From the NCBI RefSeq assembly GCF_000213175.1, contig NW_009799102.1, positions 3,356,410 through 3,420,409 of the forward strand: a stretch of DNA of 64,000 bases. Reading direction: 5' to 3'. Below are positions 11,716-23,209 of the stretch, in pieces (position 1 is the first letter of the stretch; each line of letters starts with the position of its first letter). Made by a program: the position numbers and the translations under genes. Below the pieces are notes generated by a model. The model was given only the letters and a program-made list of their open reading frames with translations. It did not search any database and had not been told where the DNA came from. This stretch comes from Neurospora tetrasperma FGSC 2508 (lineage: Eukaryota; Ascomycota; Sordariomycetes; Sordariales; Sordariaceae).

Positions 11716-13772
11716 ACCGATTTGTTACGTCTGCATCTTAACACGATTTCTCTTCATTTTCTTTCTTTTGATTCGGTACGTAAGGAGTATACTTGCACAT
11801 ACCCCTTTTTCATGTTTACTTTTTGCCCAAAACGGGGAAATGCCCCCGAGGTCTTTTGCAATTCTCAGCCTTGCGGAAGAGATGACGTTGGAAAAAGAAT
11901 ATGAGGCGCGGCAAATTTAGCCGCGATATACGCCCAGCGGAGACAGAGCAAAAAACGGAGTCAAGTTTAACGGTTGACGGGGGTGGTCGTTAGGTTGGGC
12001 TGGAATGCGTCAAGACGTGCAGCTTGCGGCGTTTTCCTCGTTCAAACTCCACGCCCCCCCCCTGCTCTTCCCTTACCACGGACCACATCGTTTCGGGAAA
12101 ATGCCCAATTTCTTTGATTGGACTGTTATTCAGGATTTTCTTGGTGGCTTTTTTGATCCTGAATATTTTATGGGTTGGGTTAGACGCCGCATCCAGGGAC
12201 CAGGTACCAGGCATCGGGCAACTGTACACCCCCCTCCGTTTTCTTGGCTTCGTTTCTGCTGAAAGGGAGGGTAGGAACCTGGACCGGGAGGTGACGACAC
12301 GCAGGGATAGAACACATGGCCGTGGGAGGAAAGATCCGAGCCGTTGCGGAATACACAAGCCTGACAGGGCTGCAGGATCGTGATGGTTACTGCCGGCGTG
12401 GGGATGGGTGTGTGAGCACGATGAGCGCAGCAGCGGGTCTGACAGTGATGGTTGCGCTACCTATTCGTCCAGCATTCTTGGAAAACGACTTCGAGACCTG
12501 CAAGGAGCTCCACACACCCACTATCCAGGTACCGACATGACACCCTCCTCGATCCGTTGTCCTGAGCGGCTTGCTTGTCAGCTTCTTGGCTTGATCCGGC
12601 ACGTGTCTGTATTTGGGGACCGTTCGACACCAGGGAAACGGACCACACACTCTGTTCCCAGGTACGGACGGACAGTGTGGACAGAAGTGCCGGGTGACTG
12701 GGTACCTCCCCTTCGACCCCTGACGGTGGAGCAACCATTACCTCTTGAGGCTAGACGACAATAGAGTAGATGTTGTTGTTGCTTGGATAGGAAAGTGGTT
12801 TGGTGTGTGGTTGGTGGATAGCTCATATCTCTTCTGTATCTAGCCGGGTTTGCCTGTACCAGAGAGGGGGGAGGGTAGGATTCGGGGATTTGGTGGCTTG
12901 ATTTCTTTCTTGTGGATATAGTGTCGTTAGTCTTGGCTAGGGCGTTGATGGAGACGGTTGGCTTGTTCATATGTCGCCTTTGGTAGTTAAAAAGATCTTT
13001 TGCCTGTTGAGGTGGGTGTATAGATGAGAACCGTGACTGTTTGTATGGTAAGAAAGCGTCGTAGTCAGGGTAGGGAAAGCACTTGGCCGAGTGGCCCGTA
13101 CGACATGATCTCTCTCTCTCTCCCTGAATGAACAATAATGATGTGAGAGTAATTTGGGCAACGCACGATAAGAAGAAGTAGACATGGCCTCGGTGAGGGA
13201 AACCCATGGATGGATAGAGGTAGTCTCATGTGATGTGGCCAGCACATACCCTTTACGTAAGTGAGTGAAGGGGTAACCCCTTGGCTCAACACTGATACAT
13301 AAACATATACATACCATCCGCCATCAATTCGTCATCCATGATCTGGATGACATCCATCATACATCCCGCAAGGACGAGACACTAAGAAAAGTAGAGGCCA
13401 CCCACAGGAAGGAAGTGTTGAGAAGTGAAAGTCCGATGTGGATAAGGAAACATAAGAACATGACTTGTTGAATAAAGGACTAGGGTATCAAACCATCGAT
13501 TGCTTCCATAGCAACCAGCATTACCGACAGTAGTAGCAGCACGAGCAGCAGCGAAGCCACATATTGCCTGTCAACGCGCGGTGTCAAGCTTGACCTCCAG
13601 CTTCAACGTCCGCTCCAGCTTTCGCCCCTGCTGGCTTTGATACTAACTGATATCGGCCGCTCTTGTTGTCACTGCCACCGTCATCACCACCATCTTCGCA
13701 ATCATCATCATCCTAACCACTTGCATCAACGAAGTGAGGAATGGCCTTCATCTAAGCCACGCCCTGCACCTC
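11716..13772. other. Intergenic, no gene seen
   Basis: Lies between the plus-strand KxDL gene and the minus-strand RGG gene, so it holds both 3' untranslated regions. Open frames on both strands are short and without family resemblance. A short CT repeat is near 13109-13121. Confidence 0.5.
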
Positions 13773-14594
13773 CTACACCGCTTGCACAGCCGACTGACCC
13801 TCCTGCTGCCCGGAACCAGAACCAGAACCAGGACCCCCAAACCCACCTCGCCCACCACCACCACCGCCACCTCCACCTCCAGAGCGACTAGGCAACCACT
13901 TCCCCACGGCTTCCATCCCGCGCTGCTGCTCCAACCGCTCCCACGGGTTCTCGTTGCTCGAAGGGTCGTAGTAATCCGTGTACCAAGGTTTCGTCGGGTC
14001 ACGACCATGTGTTCCTCCTCCACTTCCACCTCCTCCACCTCCTCCACCGTAAGCACCCCTGCCGCCTCTACCGCCTCTACCGCCTCCTCGTCCGCTATGC
14101 ACACCATGATTACCTCTTTGGTTGTGTTGTTGATTCGATACCTGAACTTGGACTTGCGGTTTGGGCGGTAAAGATAGCGATGAATTAACCGGAAGACTAG
14201 TTGTTGATGTTACATCAGCTGCAGCAGAGGCATCGTCATCGAGGTTGATCTCGTTCGAATCCCCACCCCTCGGCACATGAAAAACCCTCGGTTGTTGAAC
14301 AGGCACGTCATTCGCCCCTGTGCCCTGTGGTGTGGGGCCGACGTAGGCGTCGTCGATGCGGGAGTTGTAGCGCCGTTTCTTGGAGGGACGTTGTTGGCCT
14401 CCGTGGGGATCATCAGCGGGTCCTTCTTCTTCGGAGTAGTCGGCGGGAGCTTGGTGCCCGAAGGAGGAGAAACCCATTGCTGCGGCCATGGCGGCTGCTT
14501 CGGCTTCTACGTCGTCGGTGAAGATGTCATTTTCGTTGGTGTTGGTGGTGGTGGTGGTGGTGGTGGTGGTGTTGTCGATTGGTGGTTGGGTCAT
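13773..14594 (-). CDS. RGG/poly-Gly protein, function unknown
   Basis: Single-exon protein of 273 aa. The N-terminus has a poly-Thr run coded by a GGT/GTT-type repeat (about 14540-14573), then a short helix-like stretch, EAEAAAMAAAMGFSSFG, that looks conserved. A basic RPSKKRR patch follows near residue 70. The C-terminal half carries RGGGRGGRGGRG and long glycine runs around a compact block, KPWYTDYYDPSSNENPWERL, which is probably the conserved core. RGG tracts usually mean RNA binding and arginine methylation, so a nuclear RNA-linked role is plausible. I do not recognise the family and give no function. The minus-strand ATG at 14594 is the only sensible start. Confidence 0.75.
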   Translation of the reverse strand: MTQPPIDNTTTTTTTTTNTNENDIFTDDVEAEAAAMAAAMGFSSFGHQAPADYSEEEGPADDPHGGQQRPSKKRRYNSRIDDAYVGPTPQGTGANDVPVQQPRVFHVPRGGDSNEINLDDDASAAADVTSTTSLPVNSSLSLPPKPQVQVQVSNQQHNQRGNHGVHSGRGGGRGGRGGRGAYGGGGGGGGSGGGTHGRDPTKPWYTDYYDPSSNENPWERLEQQRGMEAVGKWLPSRSGGGGGGGGGGRGGFGGPGSGSGSGQQEGQSAVQAV

Positions 14595-15679
14595 TTTGGT
14601 TTGGTGGTGGAGGTTAGGTGGTGAGGTGGGTTGTTCAGTGGTAACGAAGGGACGGAGCGGATGGGTGGGTGGGTTGAGGTTGAGGAGTTGATGATAGTTT
14701 GGGTGAGGTTGAGGATTGAGGGTTGAGGATTGAGTCGCTGGACGCAGTTTTCGAGAAGTGGTTGGGATAAGAAGCGCCGTGTGTCCGGGTTGGGTAATTC
14801 GAATACCAAGTTGTGTGTAACACGTTGTAGGATATCAAGTCGTTAGTGCCGTTCAGTCATCGATGTGAATGAGTGGCAGAAGTCGATGTGTGAAGTTTCG
14901 AAAAAGGATCAACGCCCCAGACGACGCGCCAAGAAACACCGGGGAAGGAAGTGGAGTCGAGAGATGTCGTGGAATCAGCCTTGTGGGGCCCCACTCGTTC
15001 CCCGCTAAAACAGAACACAGGAACAGCCGCACAGTGGATTTGGGGAGAAATGGAACCCTTGTCTCGGAATGTCACCCTCCCGATTGGTGTTTTTGTCACT
15101 TTTCAACTTTGGATCTTCTTTTGGACTTGACTTGGATTATGGATCGAGTTGTACAGTATGACACCACCTTGGTTGAACCGCACTTGACAATGGAATCAGA
15201 GGATACCTGTGGGTGAGATGTGACAGGACGGCAAGAATATTGAAAACAAGCGAGAAAAGGCAGCTGACCCTCGAGCACTGCTGTTGTGGCTTTCACGATC
15301 AAAGTTGGACCCCAACGACTTATTGAGCTGGAAGTTTTCTGAATTTCAATCCTAAGCCGAAAATCCCATGTGATCTCCACTCACTTTTCTCGATTTGATA
15401 AGCCCAGCCGTTTGTGCCTGAGATATCCAAACCAAGAAGTCAGGGGACTCGAGCAAACTTGAACCCCTGTGTTTCCAGCGAACCAATCGGTAGTAGCCTA
15501 CATTTCACACTGTTTCAGCTGATCATCGACCATTGGACGTCACTTTCATCCCGAGACTTTGCACATATATAGGACCAGCCCATCTCACCATCAACTCTGC
15601 TTCTCTGTTTCTTATCAGTCCTCGACAATACTAGTCAACTCACCATCTCACCCACCGGCTTTCAATTAATCAACCAACC
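14595..15679. promoter_or_regulatory. Divergent promoter region
   Basis: Upstream of both the minus-strand RGG gene and the plus-strand calycin-like gene. The left 200 bases are G/T-rich on the plus strand, meaning a C/A-rich leader for the RGG gene. A TATATAG box at 15566 serves the plus-strand gene. Confidence 0.5.
15566..15572 (+). promoter_or_regulatory. TATA box (TATATAG)
   Basis: Lies 114 bases before the ATG at 15680. The sequence after it is C/T-rich leader (CATCTCACCATCAACTCTGC), as expected of a start region. Confidence 0.5.
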
Positions 15680-16342
15680 ATGGCCACCACACCGCCCTCC
15701 AACTCCTCACCAGAAGGCACCATCACCCTCCGCCTCCCCTACAAATACTCCCACTCCTCCCCACCCCCACAAACCATCCCCTTCCCACCCCTCGACTTTC
15801 TTCACCGCACCTGGTCCGTAACCCACTCGACCCTCTCCATGTGGCATTCGGCCCGCAACGTCCGCATCACGTACCGCCCCCTAACCCCGACCAAAGATGG
15901 CCGTCCCCGTATCGACGACCTGGTCGAATACGAATCCCTCTCCGGTTCAGGAGGCGTCAAAACCGTCGCGGGAGTCGACACGGGTAACTGGGACAATATC
16001 AAAGAGGACACGACCAGCTGGGACTGGCGCGGGAGTGGGTGGTTGTTTTTTGTGACCAGTCATTGGGAGGTGCTGGGTTGGGGGGAACGCAAGAATGAGG
16101 AGACGGGGGAGGTGGAGGAGAGATGGGCGGTTACGTGGTTTGCGTCGACGCTTTTTACCAAGGAAGGGGTGGATGTTTATAGTGATCGGCCAGAAGGGGG
16201 GAGTAAGGAGTTGGTGGAGGAGGTATTGAGGGTGTTGGGGGTGATGTTGGAGGAGGGTGGGGAGGGGACGAGAAGCTTGAAGGAGATGGTGGAGAGGGAT
16301 ATGAGGGAGGTGAAGATTAGTTTGCCTTGGAAGGAGAGGTGA
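15680..16342 (+). CDS. Calycin/lipocalin-like fungal protein
   Basis: Intronless, 220 aa. The protein is rich in Trp and alternating beta-type sequence: RTWSVTHSTLSMWHSARNV, then a VEYES strand, TSWDWRGSGWLFFVTSHWEV, and RWAVTWFASTLFTKEGVDVY. This pattern resembles fungal lipocalin-like proteins in which a small barrel binds a hydrophobic ligand; the ligand is unknown. A charged helix closes the protein (EEVLRVLGVMLEE...). No signal peptide is visible, so it is probably cytosolic. Codon use changes from C-ending in the first half to G-rich in the second, perhaps just local base composition. It converges with the Cir_N gene, with 144 bases between the stops. Family assignment is tentative. Confidence 0.72.
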   Translation: MATTPPSNSSPEGTITLRLPYKYSHSSPPPQTIPFPPLDFLHRTWSVTHSTLSMWHSARNVRITYRPLTPTKDGRPRIDDLVEYESLSGSGGVKTVAGVDTGNWDNIKEDTTSWDWRGSGWLFFVTSHWEVLGWGERKNEETGEVEERWAVTWFASTLFTKEGVDVYSDRPEGGSKELVEEVLRVLGVMLEEGGEGTRSLKEMVERDMREVKISLPWKER

Positions 16343-16486
16343 GTGGAATACAGGTTCGGGGGGATTGGAGTCAGATTAGGAGTTATTGGATGGTATTACA
16401 TTTGGATGGGTATCTTATTGGCTATTTTATGTTGACGCTAAGGTTTGTATTACTCTGCATTTTGCGTAATGCAAAAATTAAGGATG

Positions 16487-17798
16487 CTATGCCTGATCGT
16501 GTCTTGGACGTCTTGGCTTGTGCTCGTAATCTGACCTCTCCGAGCGGTGATGCCGGTGATAGTCATGCTTATCATCGCGGGCATCACGGTCTTTGTGCTT
16601 GCGATACTCGCGATCGTCTCGGTCCTTACTAGGCCGTCTATGGTGCCTGTCGCGAGAATGATCTCTCCTCCTTTCCTGATCTCTTTCACGCCCACGACTT
16701 CGTTCTCGGTCGCGATTTCTCTCCCTTTCCTCATGGTGACGACCCTGTTCATGATCCCTGTCATGGTCATGGTGACGGTCGCGGTGCCGGTCTCTATCTC
16801 GCGATCGGTCTCGATCATGGTCCCGTTCCCGCCTCTCCGACCGAGACCGCCTACCACGGTCAGATTCGTCACCAGACGCTCTACCATCATGCTTTTCCTT
16901 GCGATGTTCTGTTCGCCTCCTCTTTTCTCGTCGTCGCTCTTCTTTTCGCAATTCCTTTAGCTCCCTTTCCCTTTCCTCATTCTCCCGTTCCCGTTCCTTG
17001 TTGAGATCACGCACCATCTTGGCACCCCTCTTCATCATCGCCAGAGGATCGCTTGCACTCAGTCTTTCCACCTCACGAGCCTTCCGCCCGGGATCCTCCT
17101 TCCCGAACACGTTTTTGGATGGCACCAACGCAGCAACGTCGCCATCCGGTGTCGCATACCAGGGGCCATTTCTGGCTAACAAGCCTTCCGCATCCCTGCC
17201 AGCCGCACTGGTAAAGCGTACCTGATGCTGCTCCGCTTCCTCACGCTTTTTCTTCGCTGCTTCTGTCTCGGTTTTCTCATCCTTCTCTGTAAGCCTCAGC
17301 TCCTCTTCAGAAAACAACGTGATATGACCCCTGCTATCGACCAGCGATGCAGTAGTAGTAGTGATGGAAGTCGACTTCACTGGGCCAGACAGCTCCCTCG
17401 CCGCATTTTGCCCTGCCGTGGCCCGCTCCCGCGCTACCCTCATTTCAAAATCGGTGTCATCTTCGCCTGTTCGCTTGCGTTTGCGTCCTTCTATCAGAGG
17501 ATCACGTTCACGATGACGGCGCCCATGATCATGGCTGGATTCTGGTGCTGGTGGTTGCTCCTCAAGTGGCGGCGGAACTTCACCGCGCAGAATGGCTAGA
17601 CGACGTTCGGCGTCGACCTGTTGCATGCGTTGCTCCTCAGCTTCCTCGCGAGCACGGGCCTCGGCCTCGTCACGGCGGACGCGGGCGACGTTGTCTGCGT
17701 TGTAGACGTTCCATGATTTCTTTCCGAGCAGGTGACTTTTGTGCTGTTGGTAATTGTTGCTTGAAGAATAGGAGTAAGTCTTTTACTCACAGAGGCAT
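16487..17798 (-). CDS. Cir_N-domain protein, LENG1/Cwc25-like, splicing-linked
   Basis: Two exons: 17791-17798 (8 nt) and 16487-17735, separated by a 55-nt intron (17736-17790). The product is 418 aa. Joining ATGCCTCT to the next exon gives MPLHLLGKKSWNVYNADNV, the conserved start of Cir_N proteins related to LENG1 and to splicing factor Cwc25. This fixes the acceptor as AAAAG at 17736; the CAG eight bases upstream would break the frame. The middle carries conserved blocks such as GPWYATPDGD (around residue 205) and DPLAMMKRGAKMVRDL. The last 150 residues are RD/RE/RH-rich, the basic charged-repeat tail common in spliceosome-associated proteins. A nuclear, pre-mRNA splicing role is inferred from the family. 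A model starting at the internal Met (17626) would miss the domain. Confidence 0.82.
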
Positions 17799-18445
17799 GT
17801 TGGTATTGAGACAAACGATGGAATCGTCTCTCTTCAAGTGATGGTGTAGTTGGACAACATTGGGAGAACCAGGAAGTAGAGGTACTTGGAGTCAGTGGTC
17901 TTATCTTATCTTGCGGCCAACACGTGCCCCGCTCTTTGACGTACGTTGGTCCCGTTGGTCAGGGGCGAGTCCAGGCTGGGCGCCAGGGGACCAAGTCTGG
18001 GGATACACCACTAATTGAAAGCTGGCGCCTTTGTACAGGTAATCTGACAACACTCTCTATAATACAACCGCTGTTGACACCATTTCCTGTACAGCGTCAG
18101 GGACACAGCTGAAACCACCCAACGTAGTAATAGCGTTCCTTTGACACAACAGACCTCCATCCCCATCCCCTCCTCTCTCAACTCAACAAAACACCGAAGC
18201 TCAGCCTCAAAGGACAGGCATCTTCTGTGGTCATACCCGGCCATATCGTCAATTACAATCAACCGAACCAACATCCACGACGTGTCTACGTACTTGCGCG
18301 CGAATCCAGTGCGCCCACTCCACGCTCCAACGACACTTAGATAAACACGACCAAGGGCGACTGGTTCTCCCGATTTACACCCACCTACCCATCCACCTAC
18401 TCCTCGATACTCGTAACTTATAATCCACACAACAAAACACTCACC
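17799..18445. promoter_or_regulatory. Divergent promoter region
   Basis: Separates the minus-strand Cir_N gene and the plus-strand Sec18 gene. No gene is seen. The 60 bases before the Sec18 ATG are C/A-rich and end in CTCACCATGG, a strong fungal start context. Confidence 0.5.
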
Positions 18446-21070
18446 ATGGATATTCGAGGCAACCTCTTCGGCAAGAAGCCCCAAACCCCACAAGGAGGAG
18501 CTGGTCTCCCCGGTCGTCCCGTCCAACAAGCAGCCGGAGGCGGATACGGCGGCGGCGCAACACCGACCAACTACGGTAGCCCAGGTGGTCGCGCTCCCTC
18601 TCAACCCCAATACTCTGGTAGCGGCGCTGGAGGATATGGAGGTGCGCCATCCGAGAAGAGCTATGGCGGCGGCGGTGGCGGTGGTTACGGCGGACAGCCC
18701 GCTCCTGGCGGATACCCTTCTCAGTCAGCCGGTCGCGGTGTCCCCCTTCGGCTCGCAAAGGTGGATGACAAGACGTTGCAGAGTCTCTACATCTTTGGCA
18801 ACATGTGAGTTCCCTACGCCCCCTACGGCCAGTTTGTCCAATTCAGATTGCTAACCTCGTACTCCAGTTGCGCCGTATCGCCCGACGATTTCCCCCCGAA
18901 CCGCGACGGCACCGATCTATACATCCGCTTGACAGGAAGACAGCTACGAGGAGACTACGTGGTGACGGCACGCCCCACCCCCGGCTTCCGTCCAGGTCAC
19001 ATCAGCTTGTCAGACCCCCAGCGAACATGGTGCGGCGTTGGCATGATGGACGAGTTGATGGGAGAGGTCTACGATCCCTTTGCCCGTGGAGGCGACGCCT
19101 ACATTGGCTCCATGGATGTCGAAATCGGATTTGCGTCAACCAACCGAATCGTCGATACCCCCTATGACCAGGATGAGCTGGCCAAGGTGTTTCTCAAGAC
19201 TTTCCAGAATCAGGTCTTTGCTCCGGGTCAGAGGTTCCTTCTTGATGTCAAGAACATCCCTTTGGCTGTCATGGTCAAGACGGTCACTCTGGTTGACCTG
19301 ACCATGCTGGGATCGGGCGAGGCTCCCACACGCAGTGACCCTGGAGCACGCGGTATTCTCACCAACCAGGCCAGCATTGGCTTCTACAAGGATGCCAGGT
19401 CACCCATCAAGCTCAAGGGCTCCAACAAGCGCCCAGCGGCCAACGCCATCATCGCCCCAGACTTCAAGTTCGAGAATATGGGCATTGGTGGTCTGGATAC
19501 CGAGTTCTCCACCATCTTCCGTCGTGCCTTTGCCTCTCGTATCTTCCCTCCCGGACTCATTGAGAAACTTGGCATCATGCACGTCAAGGGTATGCTGCTC
19601 TATGGTCCTCCCGGTACCGGCAAGACCCTGATTGCCAGACAGATCGGCAAGATGCTCAACGCCAGGGAACCCAAGGTCATCAACGGTCCCGAAGTGTTGA
19701 ACAAGTACGTTGGTCAGTCTGAAGAGAACATCCGTAAGCTCTTCGCCGATGCCGAGAAGGAGTACAAGGAGAAGGGAGACGAGTCCGGCTTGCACATTAT
19801 CATCTTCGATGAGTTGGATGCTGTGTGCAAGCAGAGAGGTTCGGGTGCTGGCGGTGGTACCGGTGTCGGTGACAGTGTCGTCAACCAGCTGCTCTCCAAG
19901 CTCGACGGTGTCGACCAACTCAACAACATCCTCCTGATCGGAATGACCAACCGTAAGGACATGATCGATGACGCCTTGCTTCGTCCTGGTCGTCTCGAGG
20001 TTCAAATCGAGATCTCGCTTCCCGATGAGCATGGCCGTGGCCAGATTCTCAAGATCCACACCTCCAAGATGAAGGAGAACAAGGTCATGGCTGACGACGT
20101 TGACCTCGCCGAGCTTGCCACTCTTACCAAGAACTTTTCCGGTGCCGAGCTGAGCGGTCTTGTCAAGTCCGCCACCTCGTACGCTTTCTCCCGACACATC
20201 AAAGTCGGCACCATGGCTGGCGTCTCTGAGGACGTGGCCAACATGAAGGTCAACCGCCAAGATTTCCTCAATGCCCTCGAAGAAGTCAAGCCCGCCTTCG
20301 GCGCCGACGAGTCCGAGCTCGAGAAGCACCTGGCTTACGGCGTCATCCACTATTCCAAGAGCATCACCTCGATCCTGGAGGACGGTCTGCTCTACGTCAA
20401 TAACGTGCGCAAGCTCGAGCGCCTCAAGCACATGACCGTTCTCCTTCACGGTCCTTCGGCCTCTGGAAAGACGGCTTTGGCCGCCCACATCGCCATGAAG
20501 TCCGACTTCCCCTTCATCAAGTTCATCACGCCCACCGACATGGTTGGCTTCCGCGACGAGGTGGCCAAGAAGGATTACATGCACAAGATCTTCACCGACG
20601 CCTACAAGTCCCCGCTCTCCCTCCTCATCATTGATAACATCGAGCGCATCATCGAATGGAACCCCGTCGGCCCGCGCCTGTCCAACACCATCCTTCAGGC
20701 CCTCGTCACCCTTTTGGTTACTCCCCCGCCCAAGGGCCACCGTCTTTTGATTCTCGCCACGACTTCGCAGCGTACCGTCATGGAGCAGTTGGACGTCACT
20801 GAGTCGTTTGACTACCAGATTGCTGTTCCCGCTGTGAACAACCTCCAGGAGTTGGGCGCGGTGTTGAACGAGGTGGGAGCGTTTGGTGGCGACCAGGCGG
20901 CTGTTAGTGAGGTGCTGAATACCCTCCGCGAGTATACCGGATCGGATAGCGTGGGTGTGGGCGTCAGGACAATCCTGACGATTGCGGAGAGCGCGGACAC
21001 GAGTCCTGATCCTAAGGGATGGTTCGTGGAGAAGATGGCCGGGTTGATTGCTCGGTATAATGTTAGGTAG
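18446..21070 (+). CDS. sec18: Sec18/NSF vesicle-fusion ATPase
   Basis: AAA+ ATPase that, with alpha-SNAP, takes apart SNARE complexes after membrane fusion in the cytosol. Two exons: 18446-18804 and 18868-21070; the 63-nt intron has a GTGAGT donor, a GCTAACC branch and a CAG acceptor. The product is 853 aa. Residues 1-95 are Gly/Tyr/Pro-rich low complexity; the NSF N domain follows (about 100-300, starting PLRLAKVDDKTLQ). D1 has Walker A GPPGTGKT (near 365) and Walker B IIFDELDAVC (near 433). D2 has GPSASGKTALAA (near 647) and LLIIDNIERII, the degenerate D2 Walker B typical of NSF. Codon bias is strong, in keeping with high expression. The long open frame on the opposite strand (19400-20740) is a shadow of that bias. 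Confidence 0.96.
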
Positions 21071-23209
21071 AGAGAGATAACCAGAGCTGTAGACAAGGAG
21101 GTATATATAGTAATATGGGTATATGGGTGGATATCAAGTGGATGAGCTTCAAGATATAGACAGTGATGCCTTTTTGGAATAGAAGTAGGTTAATGATGAC
21201 CACTATTTTGTTATAACCGTTCCAGTCTTGTTCCGAATCTTACCCCTGCGTTTGAGAGTAGAAGAAATGCGAGCGTTCGTTGGACTTGTATATCTATTTC
21301 CATGCTAACGTATCCAAGATATTCAAAGGACCACATTTCTGGACCTACGCTACTATGTATACCTTCACAGCACGAACGAATACTTACCATATTGGTCAGC
21401 GTCTTCATGGATGAGATCCCGAAAGTAGAAGAAACTCGAAACGGGTCGACAATCGAAGGTTGCAACCGGGGACAATCAGCCGTCAAAAGTCCAACGGACC
21501 CGGTACAGCTATCACAATCCTCGTCGACGGGACGCCTACTTCAAGGAGCTTAAAACGATTCAAATCTCTCGCTACTGCAACGTCCCCGACCAACCCCTGA
21601 AAGCCCTCCCTCCACTTTGAAAAAGGTTTGACCAAAGAAAGAAGCATTACAGGGCCCTCAACGAAACAACCACGACAGCTATATCCCTCCTCCTCCGAGG
21701 CCAAGTGAATTGCAGACCGTAATTAGAATTGCTCTGGTGTACGACGGACTTGGCTGCCACGAAACTGATTGAAGTCCCACGCTCTTTACTTTCTCCATGC
21801 ACACTTATTGACGGGTTTGTAAAAAGGTAAGGTAAGGTAAGGTAAGGTAAGGTAAGAGTAGCAAACTAAGCCTTCCATTATTTCATGGAGCTGGAATGTG
21901 GCTCACCTGGTTAGTTTCGTCGTGGGTTCGTCTTGATACTGCCGTCTTTTGAGAGTTGAGACTGTCTTTGACGCTGTCATGGAGCGAGCGAGCGGGTTGG
22001 GTTCATCCTGGTCAATGGTTGCTGTATGGTTTCTGATAACTGATCCTTTCCTGGTTCTAGAAAAGGGGCAAGTGTTGACGGAGCGTTCAAGTTTAGAGGT
22101 ACTTCTGTTCGTTGCATGTCACAACCGACCTAACTAACTGCCCAGCGCGGGACGCGAAACCCAATTCCAGTTGGTCATCAGCCAGGTTACGTGCGTCTTC
22201 TTGCCCTCAGCAATTACCGACCTTTAAGTAAGCAACCTTCTTCTGCATTTCTTTTTTCTTCTTCTTTTTTTTTTTTTCTCTAGAATAAACCTACGATCAA
22301 CTTGTCTAGGGTTGATGTATAAGTTTATGTGTTCCTTTAAACCACCGAGGCTTGCTATGAGTTTTAAAAATGTTCATGTTGATATTAGTGATGCATCTTG
22401 GGTTTTGAACTTTGGCATCTTGCACTGTCCTTGCGGTGGTCCTTGATGGGTTGCATGTGTCTTGTCTCACTCGGAGTACGAAGCTGACAGTCAACGAGCA
22501 TTGGACTGTAGATCTTCATCAATGCACGTAGATTGCGATAAAGAGGGGAAGCTAGACGGGGAAAAAAAGGCATGTGTATGTTTGAGGAGGGAATTTGGAG
22601 AAGTTTAGTACACATAGGAGATAGTGTTGTAACGATGATCGAAATTTACATGGGTCACAATCAGTTTATTCCGTGATCAAGCACCGCAGACACTGTAGCT
22701 ATACTGAACAAGTGTGTACGATGGGACAGGTGGTGACTGTAAAATTGAATTATCATTACCAATACTAGCGAGTGTATAATGTAGAGGTAATGAAACGTGA
22801 GTATATCATCCAAAGCATGTAATGGTAACAAGCGATCCCATAGTCCAAGCGAAGAAATCATTCCCATTATCTTTCCCCGTACCGTGCCTTCCAACTCAGA
22901 GAAAACAAAACAAAGCATTCCACGGGTATCCTACAAAGAAAAGATATGTACTGTGAAGGGAAAAAGAGAAACTGTTGGAAAGAGGCGCGAGCAATAAGCA
23001 GAGTGATGTTGCTGGACCAGGCCCCTGATTAAGCTCGTAGCTGAGCAGCGGTAGGCTGGAGCGTTGGAATGTGTTCATTGTCTTCGTGTGAGGGATCGGG
23101 TCGTAAACTCCGCCAAAACTCAATTATTGCCATCGTCATTGGTTTGAGAAGGTAAATATTCGTCCATGTCGTTAACCATCGTATCATGACCTTGTACCCC
23201 CTAAGGGGC
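21071..23209. other. Intergenic, no gene seen
   Basis: Between convergent Sec18 and SPFH genes. It contains six GGTAA copies (21826-21855) and a T-tract around 22265-22278. Nothing protein-like was found. Confidence 0.5.
21826..21855. repeat. (GGTAA)6 microsatellite
   Basis: Six perfect pentanucleotide units in intergenic DNA. Confidence 0.95.

Noticed and set aside
13748-14171. Thr/Ser-rich and Val/Glu-rich frames over the RGG gene
   Set aside because: Repeat-driven shadows of GGN codons read in other frames.
19400-20740. 446-residue open frame opposite Sec18
   Set aside because: Antisense shadow; composition is the mirror of the Sec18 codons, with no domain.
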